The position numbers were made by a program, and so were the translations under genes. Shown one piece after another: positions 10,139-21,781 of a stretch of DNA of 64,000 nt. The stretch comes from Nitzschia sp. DOCU1 (Eukaryota > Bacillariophyta > Bacillariophyceae > Bacillariales > Bacillariaceae): positions 1,798,001 to 1,862,000 of the forward strand of contig OX595989.1 in assembly GCA_951394045.1 (NCBI GenBank). The letters are read 5' to 3'. Position 1 is the first letter of the stretch. Each line of letters begins with the position of its first letter. Under the pieces are notes generated by a model. That model saw only the letters and a program-made list of their open reading frames with translations. It was not told the DNA's origin and did no database searches.

Positions 10139-13113
10139 ATGAGCGAGAGTTGTCTCGTGATTTCCCCACCAGCAAGAAACGAGGGTATGCAACAAGAGCC
10201 TAGGATGGGGATCACTTCTAGAAGCGCCGTTGGTGAAGTTGGGGCTGTTCTGGACCCGGAGATCGCGCTAAGAAGGAATCAAAACCCTTGCGCAAGAAGC
10301 AACAACACGGAAAACACGGGCATCAAGGCTTCGAAGGCGCCCAGGGCAGTCACAGAAAGTGCCACGGAAAGTGAGACAAGCGATACGGAAATGAAAGGTG
10401 CTCATGACTCTCCATTGACGGATCGGGAGTGTGGAACCACGGACAGGAGTAGAAATCATCAAAAGAGGAAAATCGATTCTATGGGAGAACCTGGGGAGAA
10501 CGAGGAAGAAGGGAAGCAGGGGTCATCGGGGACAAGCTTCGATGACAACCCTTCGTTACCACAGCATGAAAGAATACATCCGGTGGAGCCACTGGATATT
10601 AGCTACTGCGCTACGCCACAAACGATAAGGCTGAAGGAAGTTTTGTTGGGCCGGTTAGACTCCTCAACTCTTGCTGGAAGAATACAGGTGGTAAGTTTAT
10701 TTCGTGTTTTGCATCGTCACCGTAGGACACAGCTGACAGCAACTCTGTTCTTCGGCGTTATGGTAGATTGATCTATCGCGGAGAGGGCTTGTAGACAGTG
10801 ATGGCGAGCTTATTCGGGCCGCGCTGCGGCACAACCCACAACTAGCTGTGCTGAAGTTAGGATACAACAGTCTCGGCGACAAGGGAGCAAGCGTTATTGC
10901 ATGTTCCTGTTCAAAGGATGGGAGACACCACCCGCGGCTTACAGTTTTGGATTTAGGTTTCAATGGCATCGGTGATGAAGGCTGTACTGAACTCTCGCTT
11001 CACATGGTGGCCGGAAATCACACCCTTCGTAATCTTTACCTGTCTGGTAACAACATCAGAAAGAAAGGTGCAATGGCGTTAGCAGGGGCAATTTTACATG
11101 GATGCAGTCTTGCAAAGCTGCACCTGTCGGCAAACAAACTTGGCCCCGCTGGGCTCAAAGTCTTGTCAGGGGCTGTCGCGGAGATGGATGCAAGGAGGCA
11201 GCACCTCATGCAAAGGCAGGGCGGGATCGTAATCGCAGCAGTGAAGCCTCAAGCAATCGAACACCTACTTTTGGAAAATACGGAGATGCGATCACAGGGT
11301 CTCGTTACGCTTTCTAGCATGCTGGTCTCCAATCAAAGCCTTTCAATACTTGGGTTAAGCAACAATGGGATCGACGACAGTGATATGGCGCTCCTTTCGC
11401 AGGCACTGGCGCAGAACAAGAGTATCCCCTTATCGTCGATTACACTTTCGTTCAATAAGATTACTTGCGTTGGTGTGGAGTGCTTCATGAATGCTATCTG
11501 GGGCTCGCAGACTCTCAAGGAAATCAAGCTCGACAACAACAAGATGCAGGACCGCGGTGCACAGCTTTGTTCGGTTGTTTTAGGCGCGGTGCCATTGCAA
11601 GTCCTTGACATTAGTTTCAATCGAGTTTCGACTGTTGGAATCAAGGCACTGATGAAGAGCCTTTCCGAGAATGACTCCTTGACAGTTCTTGCGCTGAGTG
11701 GAATCCCGATGGACCAGAATGCTTCAAAGGCGGTATCATACGCCCTTGCATACAACCAGTCCTTACAAAGATTCAATATCGATAGTTGCTGCATCGGGTA
11801 TTCTGGCCAGAGGCATATTGTTGCTGGGATTGTTTCGAACAGACACGTGAAGCTCCGTTCCTTTAGCGGATTTCCGCTCGGTCGTGAGTATGCTTTTGAT
11901 GATTAGGTGTTTCGAGATCGGGTTCTTTCAAACCTTACGTTGTTTGCTTTCCTCACTCTCACGTACTCACGTCAGCTATCACAAAAACGCTGGGCCTACC
12001 GCAAGTCCCAGAAGATTGGGGAAATGACCGTGTTTTGAGTTTTGTTCGGTTCATGTGGATTCATTCTCACGGTCAAGATCCAGCGCATGCGTCATCTCGC
12101 GGTCCGGCGCCCCCCTCAGCGGTCGCAGCTTCGGGAAAGAAAGCATTTGCGGCTCTGAGTGCCTCGGATGCGAGCAAAATGCAGTTTCAGCAAGAGCACG
12201 CTGCTTCGCACGCCGAGGACTCGCCAATCGTAGCACCTGATACTGCAATCCTTGTTCGGTCCGAGTCCGGGCAAAACTTGCAGATTCCGATTTGGGGCGA
12301 CGATCTCGAAGATGAAGACAGCTGGTCAGACTCGGAATCGTTCGATAGATCTTCCGTGTCCGAATCAAACCACGCAGGGACGCTGAGAAACTCAGTGGCT
12401 ACAGCGAACCCGGAGAGGCGGAACAAGAATTTGCAATGGCTAAGGTCTCATTTCCAGTCTTTGACAGAAATCGGGAATCTGGTGTTCAACAACGCAGATC
12501 TGTGGCAGTTGCACCAATACTTCTTTTCTCCTGCCTACACAATATCGGATGATGCCGATTCTGATCAACCGAGCGAAAGCGTCGACACGAATGATGGCGC
12601 GGAATCCCAGGCGAAGGGGGCGACAATCCCGTCCTCTCCCGCTTCCAGCCCGGCATCTTTTCAACAACGGGAGAAAATACTGTCGAATGGGTGTGTCTCC
12701 TCTGAGCTGGCAAGTGAGAGTGCAGATTCCGGAACGGAGAGAGATACCAACCCCAAGAATCGTTCTAACAAACGCGGCTCTCTTGAGGAGGCTCTAAAGG
12801 ATGCAGAACCATGCGCGAAACGAGCGAAGAATTTCAAACCAAGAATCGCGTACTTTCCAAGGATCAGGGTAAGTTTTACCGCTATCGACAATCTCAGTTT
12901 CGCACTGTCCACCCTGACATTTTTTCTTTCTCTTAGCAAAAATTGGAATCTTTGGGTACCAAACCATCGGCTCAGACCTTGTCACTTCTGCGCCAGCTGA
13001 AGTATATTGAAAACGTGATGTTACAAGGGAAGAATGTGTACACAGACGAGCCCGTGGAACCCACAGAACCGGATGCTTCGGATGTTGAAATGATCCTTTT
13101 GGATCTGCTCTAG
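10139..13113 (+). CDS. Leucine-rich-repeat (ribonuclease-inhibitor-type) protein, four exons
   Basis: Exons 10139-10690, 10767-11883, 11976-12868 and 12937-13113 (introns 76, 92 and 68 bp) splice in frame to 912 residues. The first 180 residues are low-complexity and polar. From about residue 185 to 540 run RI-type LRRs, for example VLKLGYNSLGDKGASVIA, TVLDLGFNGIGDEGCTEL and NLYLSGNNIRKKGAMALA. The second junction uses a strong GTGAGT donor and yields GLPQVPEDWGNDRVLSFVRF, which runs straight into the downstream ORF; reading through instead gives an early stop at 11906. The C-terminal third is acidic and Ser-rich, and exon 4 encodes a leucine-rich tail ending in ILLDLL. No catalytic domain, signal peptide or membrane segment is seen, so function is unknown; LRRs suggest protein binding. 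Confidence 0.75.
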
Positions 13114-14035
13114 ACGTCCGGTGCGCACAGGGCGCTTCATTTCACTTTTGGTTTCGTTAAGATCGGTGAAACACGAGGAAAGATGGGCCGAACATTCTCC
13201 TGCGGGATCGATTCGCGTTGAGTAGATCCTAGTGAGACCTCGCTGTTGATGGCGGCACGGCAAACGAATGAAGTGCTGTCAGTTTCAAACACGAGCTCAT
13301 CTTGCAATAGCATAGACTTCCGCAGGTTATACAGCGTACAGTTGCTGAAATTTATTGCTCTAGATACAGCAATAGCAAAAACTGCATGTTTCAGTACTCC
13401 ATGCAGAGCCGTCACCTCACAAGATGGAACAACTGCTAGCCGGCATGGTAACCTTCCGTTGTGTTGCCACCATCATGAGCAAGTAGTAGTATCGGCAGTA
13501 GTATGCAGCGATGGAGTAGTTGTAGTATATTTTATCACAGCAGAGTGTTGGCTATTTCTACTGGTGCTGCCTCCACTATCCTTGGTCTACTAGCTAGCGA
13601 GCTACGTTGTCCCCGGATACAACAGAGGAACAATTACCCACCCCATGAAGATGTCTAGCTACTCTAGTAGAAGCGTGGACAGTGGGACGAGAGCAAGTGG
13701 ACTGAATCATCAATCGAGCAGATTCCCGAAAGCAGTCAAAAAACGGGGGCAAGTTACGTACGGTTAAGGGTACGCTTAGTACTGATTACAGTATCTTGTA
13801 CAGCTCCGCGCGCCCATCCGCATGTAATGAAGATATGCTGGCCGCACAATTTTGCTCCCGCCACCCAAAACTGTAAAGAAACGCCCAGTCCACATCATCG
13901 TGCCGCCCACTGCATCCATCCATCCAATGCCAACAACGTCGATCGCGGTCCCTCACGCCAAATGACTTCTTTTTTTTCCTCCATAAAATTGTACCAAGGT
14001 AGTGCAAGCTTTCGCGAAACAAACAAACTGCAAGG
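13114..14035. promoter_or_regulatory. Intergenic region upstream of NDK
   Basis: About 920 bp lying 3' of the LRR gene and 5' of NDK. It is rich in AGTAGT-type triplets (about 13485-13530). A T-run followed by a CATAAAATT element lies 50-65 bp before the NDK ATG. No supported gene. Confidence 0.35.
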
Positions 14036-14756
14036 ATGGAACGAACCTGTAAGTATTGGCTGTCTTTCGAAATCTCTATGGATATTTCGCTCTTGGTGAC
14101 AATTTGTTCTCACGATTGTGTGTACTTTTCCTTCATTAGACATCATGGTGAGTTAACTGGTTCTCATCGGACGAAGCTCCATGTGAAGCTCGCGACACCG
14201 TTCAACCGCCATATGAAGTATCTAGCTCACCCATCATTTCTTTCTACAGATCAAACCGGATGGCGTCCAGCGTGGACTCATCGGCGAAATCATCAAGCGT
14301 TTCGAAGCCAAGGGTTACAAGCTTCTTGCGATGAAGTTGGCCCAACCATCAAAGGAACACATGGAGACCCACTATCAGGATTTGAAGGAAAAGAAATTCT
14401 TTCCCGGCTTGATTGCGTACATGACGAGTGGACCTGTCGTAGCTATGGTTTGGAGTGGCAAGAACGTCGTTGCTGAAGGCCGCAAGATGTTGGGTAAGTC
14501 GCTCTATTTGTCGTCGGCGGAGGCGATTATTGTTTTTGCTTAATGTTTGTGTCTTTTGCTGATTATTCGAACAGGCGCTACTATGCCCAGTGAAAGCGCT
14601 ATGGGCACCATTCGTGGAGATTTTTGCATCGAAGTCGGTCGTAACATTTGCCACGGAAGCGACGCTGTCGAAAGCGCTGAGGCGGAAATCGCTCATTGGT
14701 TCCCCGAGGGTGTGACCTCGTATGAAAGCTGCGCTCATTCCTGGATCTACGAGTAA
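14036..14756 (+). CDS. NDK: Nucleoside diphosphate kinase (with 8-nt microexon)
   Basis: Four exons: 14036-14048, an 8-nt microexon 14140-14147, 14250-14493 and 14575-14756 (introns 91, 102 and 81 bp). The spliced protein is 148 residues, standard for cytosolic group I NDK. It reads [20 protein letters not shown], in which Y-I-M is supplied almost wholly by the microexon. Other blocks are [30 protein letters not shown], the catalytic-His segment [18 protein letters not shown], and the C-terminal W-I-Y-E. The enzyme moves the terminal phosphate of ATP onto other NDPs through a phospho-His. All junctions are GT-AG. Without the microexon the frame and the IMIKPDG strand are lost, so its inclusion is required. 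No targeting peptide is present. Confidence 0.93.
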
Positions 14757-14866
14757 ACTCTTGGTGAGAAGGCTTGTAACAACGCAGACTAAGATTCACT
14801 ACCACACTTCGGAAAAAATTGTCTCAATAGTTTCATTAGAGAGACTAAGGTATTGCATCAGCCTTG

Positions 14867-16423
14867 TCATACGTAAATATGTTCCGGTTCTGGTACGCGA
14901 GAGCAAACGTAAACCGACCCATGGTGGCCTCGCATAATTCGGAGATCTTCATCCATGTAGACAATGTCACAATAGGCGCAACCGTGTCCACCGATGGGAT
15001 TCTTGAGAGTGAAGCTAATTGTACCGTCATCTTCCATCTCTGCCGGGAGCAGAGCACCCAGAAGCAATCGGGCTGCTAGAATGCTTGCGTATTCACGCAA
15101 GTTGCGTTCAGGGGCGCAAGCAAAATCAAAAACTCGTTTCCATTCATCGAGGTCAGCAGGTTCATCCTGAACTTCCAAAGCCCCTCCTGAAAACCAAATC
15201 GAAAGTCGGTTTGGAACATTTGGGTCAGGTAGGGCATATCCATGGTTGGTTAGAATTCCCCGTATGGGCTTTGGAACGACATAATCGCCTTCAGCTTCTT
15301 CTTTCTTGTTGCCCCTGCGATCCTGCCCGGGCTCAATCGTAATTGCCACGACAATACTGCAACGGCAAAGAGATTGGTGTGAGATTTGATATGCAATATT
15401 GGGAACAAAGGGGTTCGCGAAAACTTACTCATAGGTCCGTAGGTGAATGTTGCCTGACTGGATTTCTTTCATTAGCTTCTTTGGGACGTGGAGAGGTCGC
15501 CCTGGATTTTTCGGGTCAATCGTCCGGACTGTGTTGAAGGAGGCCTGCACTGAACACAACATATTGGTGGGCCGGAACATCCCAAAGCTCATCCGCCCTA
15601 GCGTATACAGTAGCTCATCCTTTTGATTTCGCCCTTTGCATTCATCATAGGTCGGCTTGGAGAGCGTTAACCAGTTTCCCTCCAGAGAAAACGGCGTCGC
15701 CTTACACGACCCGCGCCCGTCCCAGGATTTTGATCGGTAATAGGCTTCCAAGACTTTCATTGAATCTATGAAGTCCGAAGACTCAACGTCTCCTCCGGAT
15801 TTCTTGAGGTCCTCGATCAGTCGCAATTTTGCAGCGGCGACTACTCCTCGTCTAGAAGGGCCCAGGAGAGTAATCTGTCGGATGTTAACCGAGCAGTCAT
15901 CCTGGCCTTCGGGTATTCCACGTGCAGACGTAGCGCCACTCATTACGCTAATAACATTTGTTGATTTCATGGATGACTCATCCATCGATATTCTTCTTCG
16001 CTTTGCTTCGTTGTCGTCGACTTGATCAGTAATTTCCGCTACTGAAAGTGAAACTTCAGTTTTCTGGCTGTGGCTGTTTAGAATCTCCTGTTTTCGCTTT
16101 TCGTTGCGGGCCGTCCGGCCGATCCACCATTTGTCGTACTGGTCTTGAGCATCCTTGGCCGCGCAATCAGCGTCGAGGGGCTTGATCCCTCTAAGAAAGC
16201 ATTCGCTATAATATAGCGCTGAGGTGTGAGCTTTCTTGCGCTCCGTTCGGTCAAACGGCGCTGTGACTTTTGAGAGTAGAGGAGCTACCGCGGTGTCTAG
16301 CGAAAGGCGTTGCATTGCGAACCGATGGTCCACAACTTCTGGTGATGACATCCGGTGGAAAGCGTTGTTCCGGTCACTAGCAACGGTGTTCGAGTATGAT
16401 GCACCTGACCTTTCAACGTTCAT
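14867..16423 (-). CDS. Conserved protein of unknown function
   Basis: Two exons, 16423-15429 and 15356-14867, with a 72-bp intron; the junction reads HLRTYDIVVAITIEPGQD and the product is 494 residues. The first 210 residues are polar and basic with probable nuclear-type Lys/Arg stretches. From about residue 240 a compact, well-formed domain begins (SLEGNWLTLSKPTYDEC, YTLGRMSFGMFRPTNMLCSV) and runs through exon 2 to the C-terminus (LSIWFSGGALEVQ, GGHGCAYCDIVYMDEDLRIM, GHHGSVYVCSR). The style suggests a lipocalin-like or PAP/fibrillin-like beta barrel, but I cannot name the family. No signal peptide or membrane helix. Its stop is 110 bp from that of convergent NDK. Confidence 0.75.
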
Positions 16424-17137
16424 GGGAAGAAGGTACTAAATAGAATGGGAGAGAAATCAGACAACGGATTGCGGCCACCACAACAATTTGTGACTCCAAA
16501 AGGATCTTGCCCTCGTGTCAGCGATAGGCAACCGCAATTCGAGCAATGTCGAGAAGCAGAAAAGATGGCTCAGAATACTGTCAATGTTTGAAGCAACGGG
16601 GAAAGAAGACGGCAGGATAATTGTAGTGGAGTGATGGTCCCAACTGCAAACACCGGAACTCCAAGCAAACCAGTACTGGCTGATGCATGTTAACGAAAGT
16701 CGGCGAGGTCGGTCGGTCGGTCAACGATCGGTGTGGCTAATCTCAATACAGTCAAAAAGTACAGTCAGTAAAATACGACACACATCATGATGGCGTCGAG
16801 CGGCTCGCCCATGCTTCAACGTGCAAAATTTAATTATTGCACATTATTCACAAAGGCCCCTTCTTCGGAAGAGTGGAACACGAGGAACAGAACATCAAAC
16901 GAAGAATTACGCATTCGAATCGATACGATTGGTCGATTGAACTTTTGACAAATGCAATTTTTTACCGAAGAACATGGGCATTCGGCTGCAACACGATTAC
17001 AAGGAACGAACGAAGTCATAACCCGAACCGCGAAGCCCAAAGAATCCCCCTAAGCGGTCGATCACTCTACCGCGGTACGTGTGGGCGTCGGCGGGTCGCT
17101 TTGGTCGCTTGGGGTCATTCATAGAGGAATACACAGC

Positions 17138-17145
17138 TGACGTCA
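17138..17145. promoter_or_regulatory. CRE-like palindrome TGACGTCA
   Basis: A perfect 8-bp bZIP-type palindrome, followed 11 bp later by CACGTG. Published work on CO2/cAMP-responsive diatom promoters used TGACGT-type elements; a role here is inference only. Confidence 0.35.
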
Positions 17146-17640
17146 TCGTACTCCCACACGTGACAAATTCTTGTGGTCGTTGTCGCGCCGCCCACTGAAA
17201 TGCTTTCTCTCGGTTGGAAATTTGTATAGATAGTACTACTTCGATGGATTGAGATGCCACAGTCCTAACCTACCGGCATCTACCGTAGTCCTCATGCTAT
17301 TGCTGGCACTTTCTGCTGGGGCTGCATGGGGGACTTTCGACTATGGTACTTCTTCACAGACGCGTTTTCCCCCGTAGTACCACTATCTAGTCTTAGCTTG
17401 TATGCTTTTAGCAACGGGAGGAGCGAGGAGTACTACCGGACCTGGTGAAAGATGATGTGCGCCACCAACTGGTTGATTACTACTTGGTGGTGTGCAAACA
17501 GGAGGGTCTGTGCCAGTCCTTCGTGAAACGTAGTAGTAGAGTTCAATTTGCTTGTGCTTTCTTGTTGTTGCGTCGTATAGTTAAACTTGACGGCCGACCG
17601 GCAGCTTCTTCGCTCGGCAAGGGGAAGTTCTTGAGGATTT

Positions 17641-17680
17641 GTGTGTGACGACTCGTATGGTAGTTGTGTGTGACGACTCG
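17641..17680 (+). repeat. 15-bp direct repeat, period 25
   Basis: TGTGTGACGACTCGT occurs at 17641-17655 and again exactly at 17666-17680, giving two copies of an imperfect 25-bp unit. Probably a local tandem duplication in intergenic DNA. Confidence 0.7.
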
Positions 17681-18096
17681 TCATAGTTGACTGGACGCAT
17701 GCAGGGCAAGTTCCGAGGATGCAGACCACCCATTATTACGATACGATTCTCGCTGGACACCATAATCTGGACTTGTGACCAGGTCTGAGAAGCCCTACTT
17801 ACGGAAATGTTTGCTTTAAGTAATTTAGTTACTTACATCATCTGTATATGCCCTTGTCGACGAGGCGCACCTGTCACGCGCATTTGTTTAGGAAATCGCA
17901 GCGATAAGTTTCGTGTTTAACCCTAAGTGACCATCTAAATAGTACCGCTAACACTCGCCCGCGGTGCATGTATCTTAGAGAGGACAATTTCTTGTCACAA
18001 TTTCATTTTCGTTCCAAGAGTGTTACGAAATTGTTTGTCACATACCACAGCTTCTCGAACCGATCATTCGTCAGGGGACAATACAATCGACCCACC

Positions 18097-20442
18097 ATGT
18101 ACGGCCAATTCGATAACCATCGAGGGCAGTTTATGAATCGCCGCGACGGTAGCCTTGCTTTGTCGGAACAATTTGCCGATATTCAAGAGAATGAACCACT
18201 GCCACCAATCCGGAGAATTAACAATCATCTACCTCCGAGGCATCTGAGGCCTCTGGGAGCCGTTCGTCCACCAGATAATCAGTGGAAAAATCCCCAAAAT
18301 GTGGGGAGACGCAAGATAAACATGAACTATTCAGACGCTGGAAGTGTCATGAACCTAAGCTCTTCGATGTCCGACAGCCAATCGTATACCGATGAAGATT
18401 ATAGTAGCGACGATGCACAAACAACTTACACATACACCGAAGATGATTCACCAACCGTTATGAATTGCATGAACTCCTTGTTCTTACCAGCGTCAAACGA
18501 CCATGACGGGAACGACGCAGGAATCATCCGATGCCATCGAGTCGGGCCTACGTCGGCGGCATTGGAGCTAAACATTACGTTGCCCTCTCGCTACCTGAGA
18601 CATCTTGCTCCAGTCCCAGAAGGGGAGCGAAGCACATTCTCTGACAATATGTGTAGAGGACCAGGGTACAACTCTGCGCATTATGACCCCTCTCTTAACG
18701 AGCTTGTGGTGGAAATCGACCCCTACAAACAGTTCCGGGAAAGGGTTGCGCCGCAATTCTATGAGTCTCTCATTGAAGAAATGTCTGACGAAGAAACAGA
18801 CTCCGAAAATTATGAGGATGAGGATGAATATTCTCGACAACGAGACGATTCACAAATCTTTGGTGAGCTTGATGCTTATCGAGATGCCGTGTACAACGAG
18901 ATGTTCCACCCCATGAGGTCGCCACCAAGCCAAATTTTTGTGACCGAATCACAAGGTTCAGCTCCTACTGAAATGACACAAAATGCTGATGAAGAAAGCC
19001 AGGGAAATCTGAATGCCATCGAGTTGAGCCTCAATGGATCGTCCGATGTTTTCTCTCGACCAGAAGACGGACATGATGCACTCTTGAACAACCACCTTCG
19101 TGAATCGGTTGAAGCCGGCAACAATACCCTTGTCCTCAAAGTATACGATACTTTCGGATTCGTGTCGGAGGACCACCCCGAACCTCGGGCTGAGACAACC
19201 AATGTGGATACAGCACCAAGCCAGGACGGATCGGCAACGGACGCTGTTCTCGAAGCGCGGTCGTCCGCGACAAGGCCTGACATCAAGTCTATGCTTTCAA
19301 ATGAGCAAAACGACAGTGGTGAGAAGAGCACAAACCAAGACCCCGGTCGCTTGTCTAGTCCCTCGAATGCAATTGCGGCTGAAACTGAGAAGGAGGTTGT
19401 CACTTTGGAACAGTCATCGCCTAAGACATCTGTGAAAGACACTTCTGGTCCCATGTTGCACACATTTCCAAGCGTTGATGATGAACCTGGAAGGATCACT
19501 GTCCACCGCTCGACAAAACTTAAGCAATCATGTGTACCGGATCTGGTAAAAGAAGATGAACAGCAGTCGCTAGCGCCCAAACCCTTCGAGCATGGCGTTG
19601 GCGTTATGCCTACTTTCCATGTTGATGATGGTTTCACAACGGAAGATGATGCCCCAGATGATGAAGGCATGGGTATCCCAGCACCCAGGTTTTCTTTGGG
19701 TTCATCAATGAAGGATCAAGAAGCCCCAGTGGATCAAAACGTGGGACGTTTGGCGGTCAACAAAGGCAGGGCGAGACGTCCTCGTCCGCTTAAGTATACA
19801 ACTCCTTTTGACCTGCAAGCCGATTTTTCTTCAAATTTTGCCAAAAATTTCGTTACGCAGTCGGTCAAAGAAGAAAGTATCGATGAACCCCTGGAGGAGT
19901 CAAAACTCTTTGTGAATCAGAAATCAATGGTGGGAGAACGGTCACCATCAAGTACTAAATATCTCTCTCAAGAATACATGCAAGGCCAGGAAGACGTTGA
20001 TTATCCCTTGAAGAAGGACACAGTGCTTGTGAAGCCTCCAGGAAGCCGATTGATCTTGGAGGAGACTTCGAAGACAAACGTTCGGACAGAAATTTACCAG
20101 GCTAACCCTTCCTTCGAAAAGCAAGGAAAGACTGCTCGTGAGCTCCGAAAGGATCGCATCCGACCCTTTGATTCAATGCCTCCTCCTCCGCCGCCGCCGC
20201 CTCCTCCGCTGGTCGAGAAACCACTGGCGTCAATAATGGACAGAGCCAACAACGAGGCGTCGACAGCTCGAAACCTACTCAAGATCTTGGAGGATATTGA
20301 CGACCTCCCTGCTCTTGACACTATTGATGAACAACCTGATCTAGAAGATTTGCTCGAGTTTCACAGTTGCGAGGAAGAGGGTTTCACCGTGCACGCAAGA
20401 ACTGGATTTTCTACCGGTTTCGCCTCCTCGAACTTCTACTAA
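18097..20442 (+). CDS. Large acidic, disordered protein with polyproline tract
   Basis: The frame is open from 17968, but the ATG at 18097 sits in a strong context (CCCACCATG) and is taken as the start, giving 781 residues with no intron. The N-terminal 100 residues are rich in Asn, Arg and Gln; acidic Ser/Tyr stretches follow (about 110-150 and 225-260). Near residue 695 there is a run of ten prolines, then a leucine-rich acidic C-terminus (LLKILEDIDDLPALDTIDEQ, LEDLLEFHSCEEEGF). The proline run would suit profilin, SH3 or WW partners, but no FH2, WH2 or other named domain is recognisable. No signal peptide with the chosen start. Function unknown. Confidence 0.7.
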   Translation: MYGQFDNHRGQFMNRRDGSLALSEQFADIQENEPLPPIRRINNHLPPRHLRPLGAVRPPDNQWKNPQNVGRRKINMNYSDAGSVMNLSSSMSDSQSYTDEDYSSDDAQTTYTYTEDDSPTVMNCMNSLFLPASNDHDGNDAGIIRCHRVGPTSAALELNITLPSRYLRHLAPVPEGERSTFSDNMCRGPGYNSAHYDPSLNELVVEIDPYKQFRERVAPQFYESLIEEMSDEETDSENYEDEDEYSRQRDDSQIFGELDAYRDAVYNEMFHPMRSPPSQIFVTESQGSAPTEMTQNADEESQGNLNAIELSLNGSSDVFSRPEDGHDALLNNHLRESVEAGNNTLVLKVYDTFGFVSEDHPEPRAETTNVDTAPSQDGSATDAVLEARSSATRPDIKSMLSNEQNDSGEKSTNQDPGRLSSPSNAIAAETEKEVVTLEQSSPKTSVKDTSGPMLHTFPSVDDEPGRITVHRSTKLKQSCVPDLVKEDEQQSLAPKPFEHGVGVMPTFHVDDGFTTEDDAPDDEGMGIPAPRFSLGSSMKDQEAPVDQNVGRLAVNKGRARRPRPLKYTTPFDLQADFSSNFAKNFVTQSVKEESIDEPLEESKLFVNQKSMVGERSPSSTKYLSQEYMQGQEDVDYPLKKDTVLVKPPGSRLILEETSKTNVRTEIYQANPSFEKQGKTARELRKDRIRPFDSMPPPPPPPPPPLVEKPLASIMDRANNEASTARNLLKILEDIDDLPALDTIDEQPDLEDLLEFHSCEEEGFTVHARTGFSTGFASSNFY

Positions 20443-21141
20443 CTACGCAATTGGCAAGGTCGTCCTCAGCATGAGACTTTCCATGCGTGTTCGCTCCTCC
20501 ATCCATCACCAGAATTAAAGCCAAGGCATTTCTTCGTACAGCTTTGTTTGTGTCCCTGTAAAGTCTAAACTACCTATTTGCAACTTTGTTCCCTTGATTG
20601 ACTTTAGAGAGCAGGGCAGCAATTGGCAATATAGCTCGTCCTCCCTGGTATAACTTCAGTACGGATTTGTGCGGTAGAAAATCTACAGTTTTGTTGCTTA
20701 AGGTATTGTCTATGATGGCGCTTATTCTCTACGATAGTTCCACGGCCACTATTCCATGCATTTTCCTACATTAGTTGTGGCATTGCATAGTCCACGACTG
20801 AGAAGGAGCAGACCGGCGGCGGACAGGTTTTTCCCGCGTTTTTGTTCTTGTAGATTGATTCCCGTTTCTGTCCCATGACCGGAGGGGTCCCGACTGGGAC
20901 TGAGAAATTCTTCGTTGGCGGGCCCGACGCATGAGAACGAGGCGACCGGTGCTTTGATTGGCATCAAATCCCGCTTGCTCCCGATCAAACGTGAGCATTG
21001 AAATTCTACGGGACCATAGTTTTCAACCAGAGTCTTCGCGCGGACCTAGAGCTAAATTTGACGAAACACATTTTGTTTGTTCGCCTCCCGCCGCTCTCGT
21101 GCACCCGCCCGACGACAACATTCGGGGGAACCGAAGTGCTG

Positions 21142-21155
21142 GTATCATATGATAC
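21142..21155. repeat. Palindrome GTATCATATGATAC (copy 1)
   Basis: A perfect 14-bp palindrome, identical to the one at 29400-29413 in another upstream region. It could be a homodimer binding site; function is not known. Confidence 0.5.
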
Positions 21156-21415
21156 TCTAGCACTATAGCTCTTACTATACCAGTACCACTGTTGCATCTT
21201 TTCTTATTCCTTGGTGCATTAGTCAGTCTGCAGCGCTATACTCTCATCTAACGAATGGTACGATACTGGTGGTTATCATCTTGGCTGAAGAGACGCTTGG
21301 TGCATTGGTCGTGATCACCACTAGAAGATGATGATGAGATACGTACGATACTTGCACGAGGGGTATGATATTGTGCCGTACCGTGGAAGATGTCACGCTC
21401 TTGGGGGGAATCTCG

Positions 21416-21423
21416 TGACGTCA
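21416..21423. promoter_or_regulatory. CRE-like palindrome TGACGTCA
   Basis: A second perfect TGACGTCA in the window, about 420 bp upstream of the ATG of the Pro/Gly/Tyr-rich gene. A regulatory role is inferred from motif identity only. Confidence 0.35.
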
Positions 21424-21765
21424 GAACACATAGCTGAATCATGTCACAACACATGGTTCCAACATGATGAAATGTAACCAGTATTGAATAAAAAAATGGC
21501 GCGAAGACTTGACCCATTCGTGAGGGAGATTTGAATGGAGGCGCGAATTTGAATTTACATATTGATGGCCGAAGTACCTAAATACGTGTTCCCGCGCAAT
21601 GATCAGGTAAAGTCGTGGAAAAATCGGAAGCAGCGTTGGCAGCAGCGGCTCAAATTGGCATCGATAAAAGCTGAACATTGGTGTTGACAACACATACCTT
21701 TAGAAAGAAATCAATCAACAAGCTTCGTTTCTTTTCTGTGCATTCCTTTCACCAAGAGAGTTCTT

Positions 21766-21781
21766 ATTGATTGATTGATTG
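21766..21781 (+). repeat. (ATTG)4 microsatellite
   Basis: Four tandem ATTG units about 60 bp before the ATG of the Pro/Gly/Tyr-rich gene, probably within its 5' UTR. Confidence 0.75.

Larger units (their letters stand above)
16424..18096. promoter_or_regulatory. Long divergent intergenic region
   Basis: About 1.67 kb with no supported gene. It contains a (GGTC)4 run at 16707-16722, a perfect TGACGTCA palindrome at 17138-17145, a CACGTG box at 17157-17162 and a 15-bp direct repeat (17641-17655 and 17666-17680). The frame of the downstream gene is open back to 17968, but the ATG at 18097 is preferred. Confidence 0.4.

Noticed and set aside
11884..11906. Stop at 11906 as the end of the LRR gene
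   Set aside because: It lies just after a strong GTGAGT donor, and splicing gives a longer, more protein-like continuation.
17968..18096. Upstream extension of the acidic disordered protein
   Set aside because: No better ATG context than CCCACCATG at 18097, and the extension lacks the composition of the rest of the protein.
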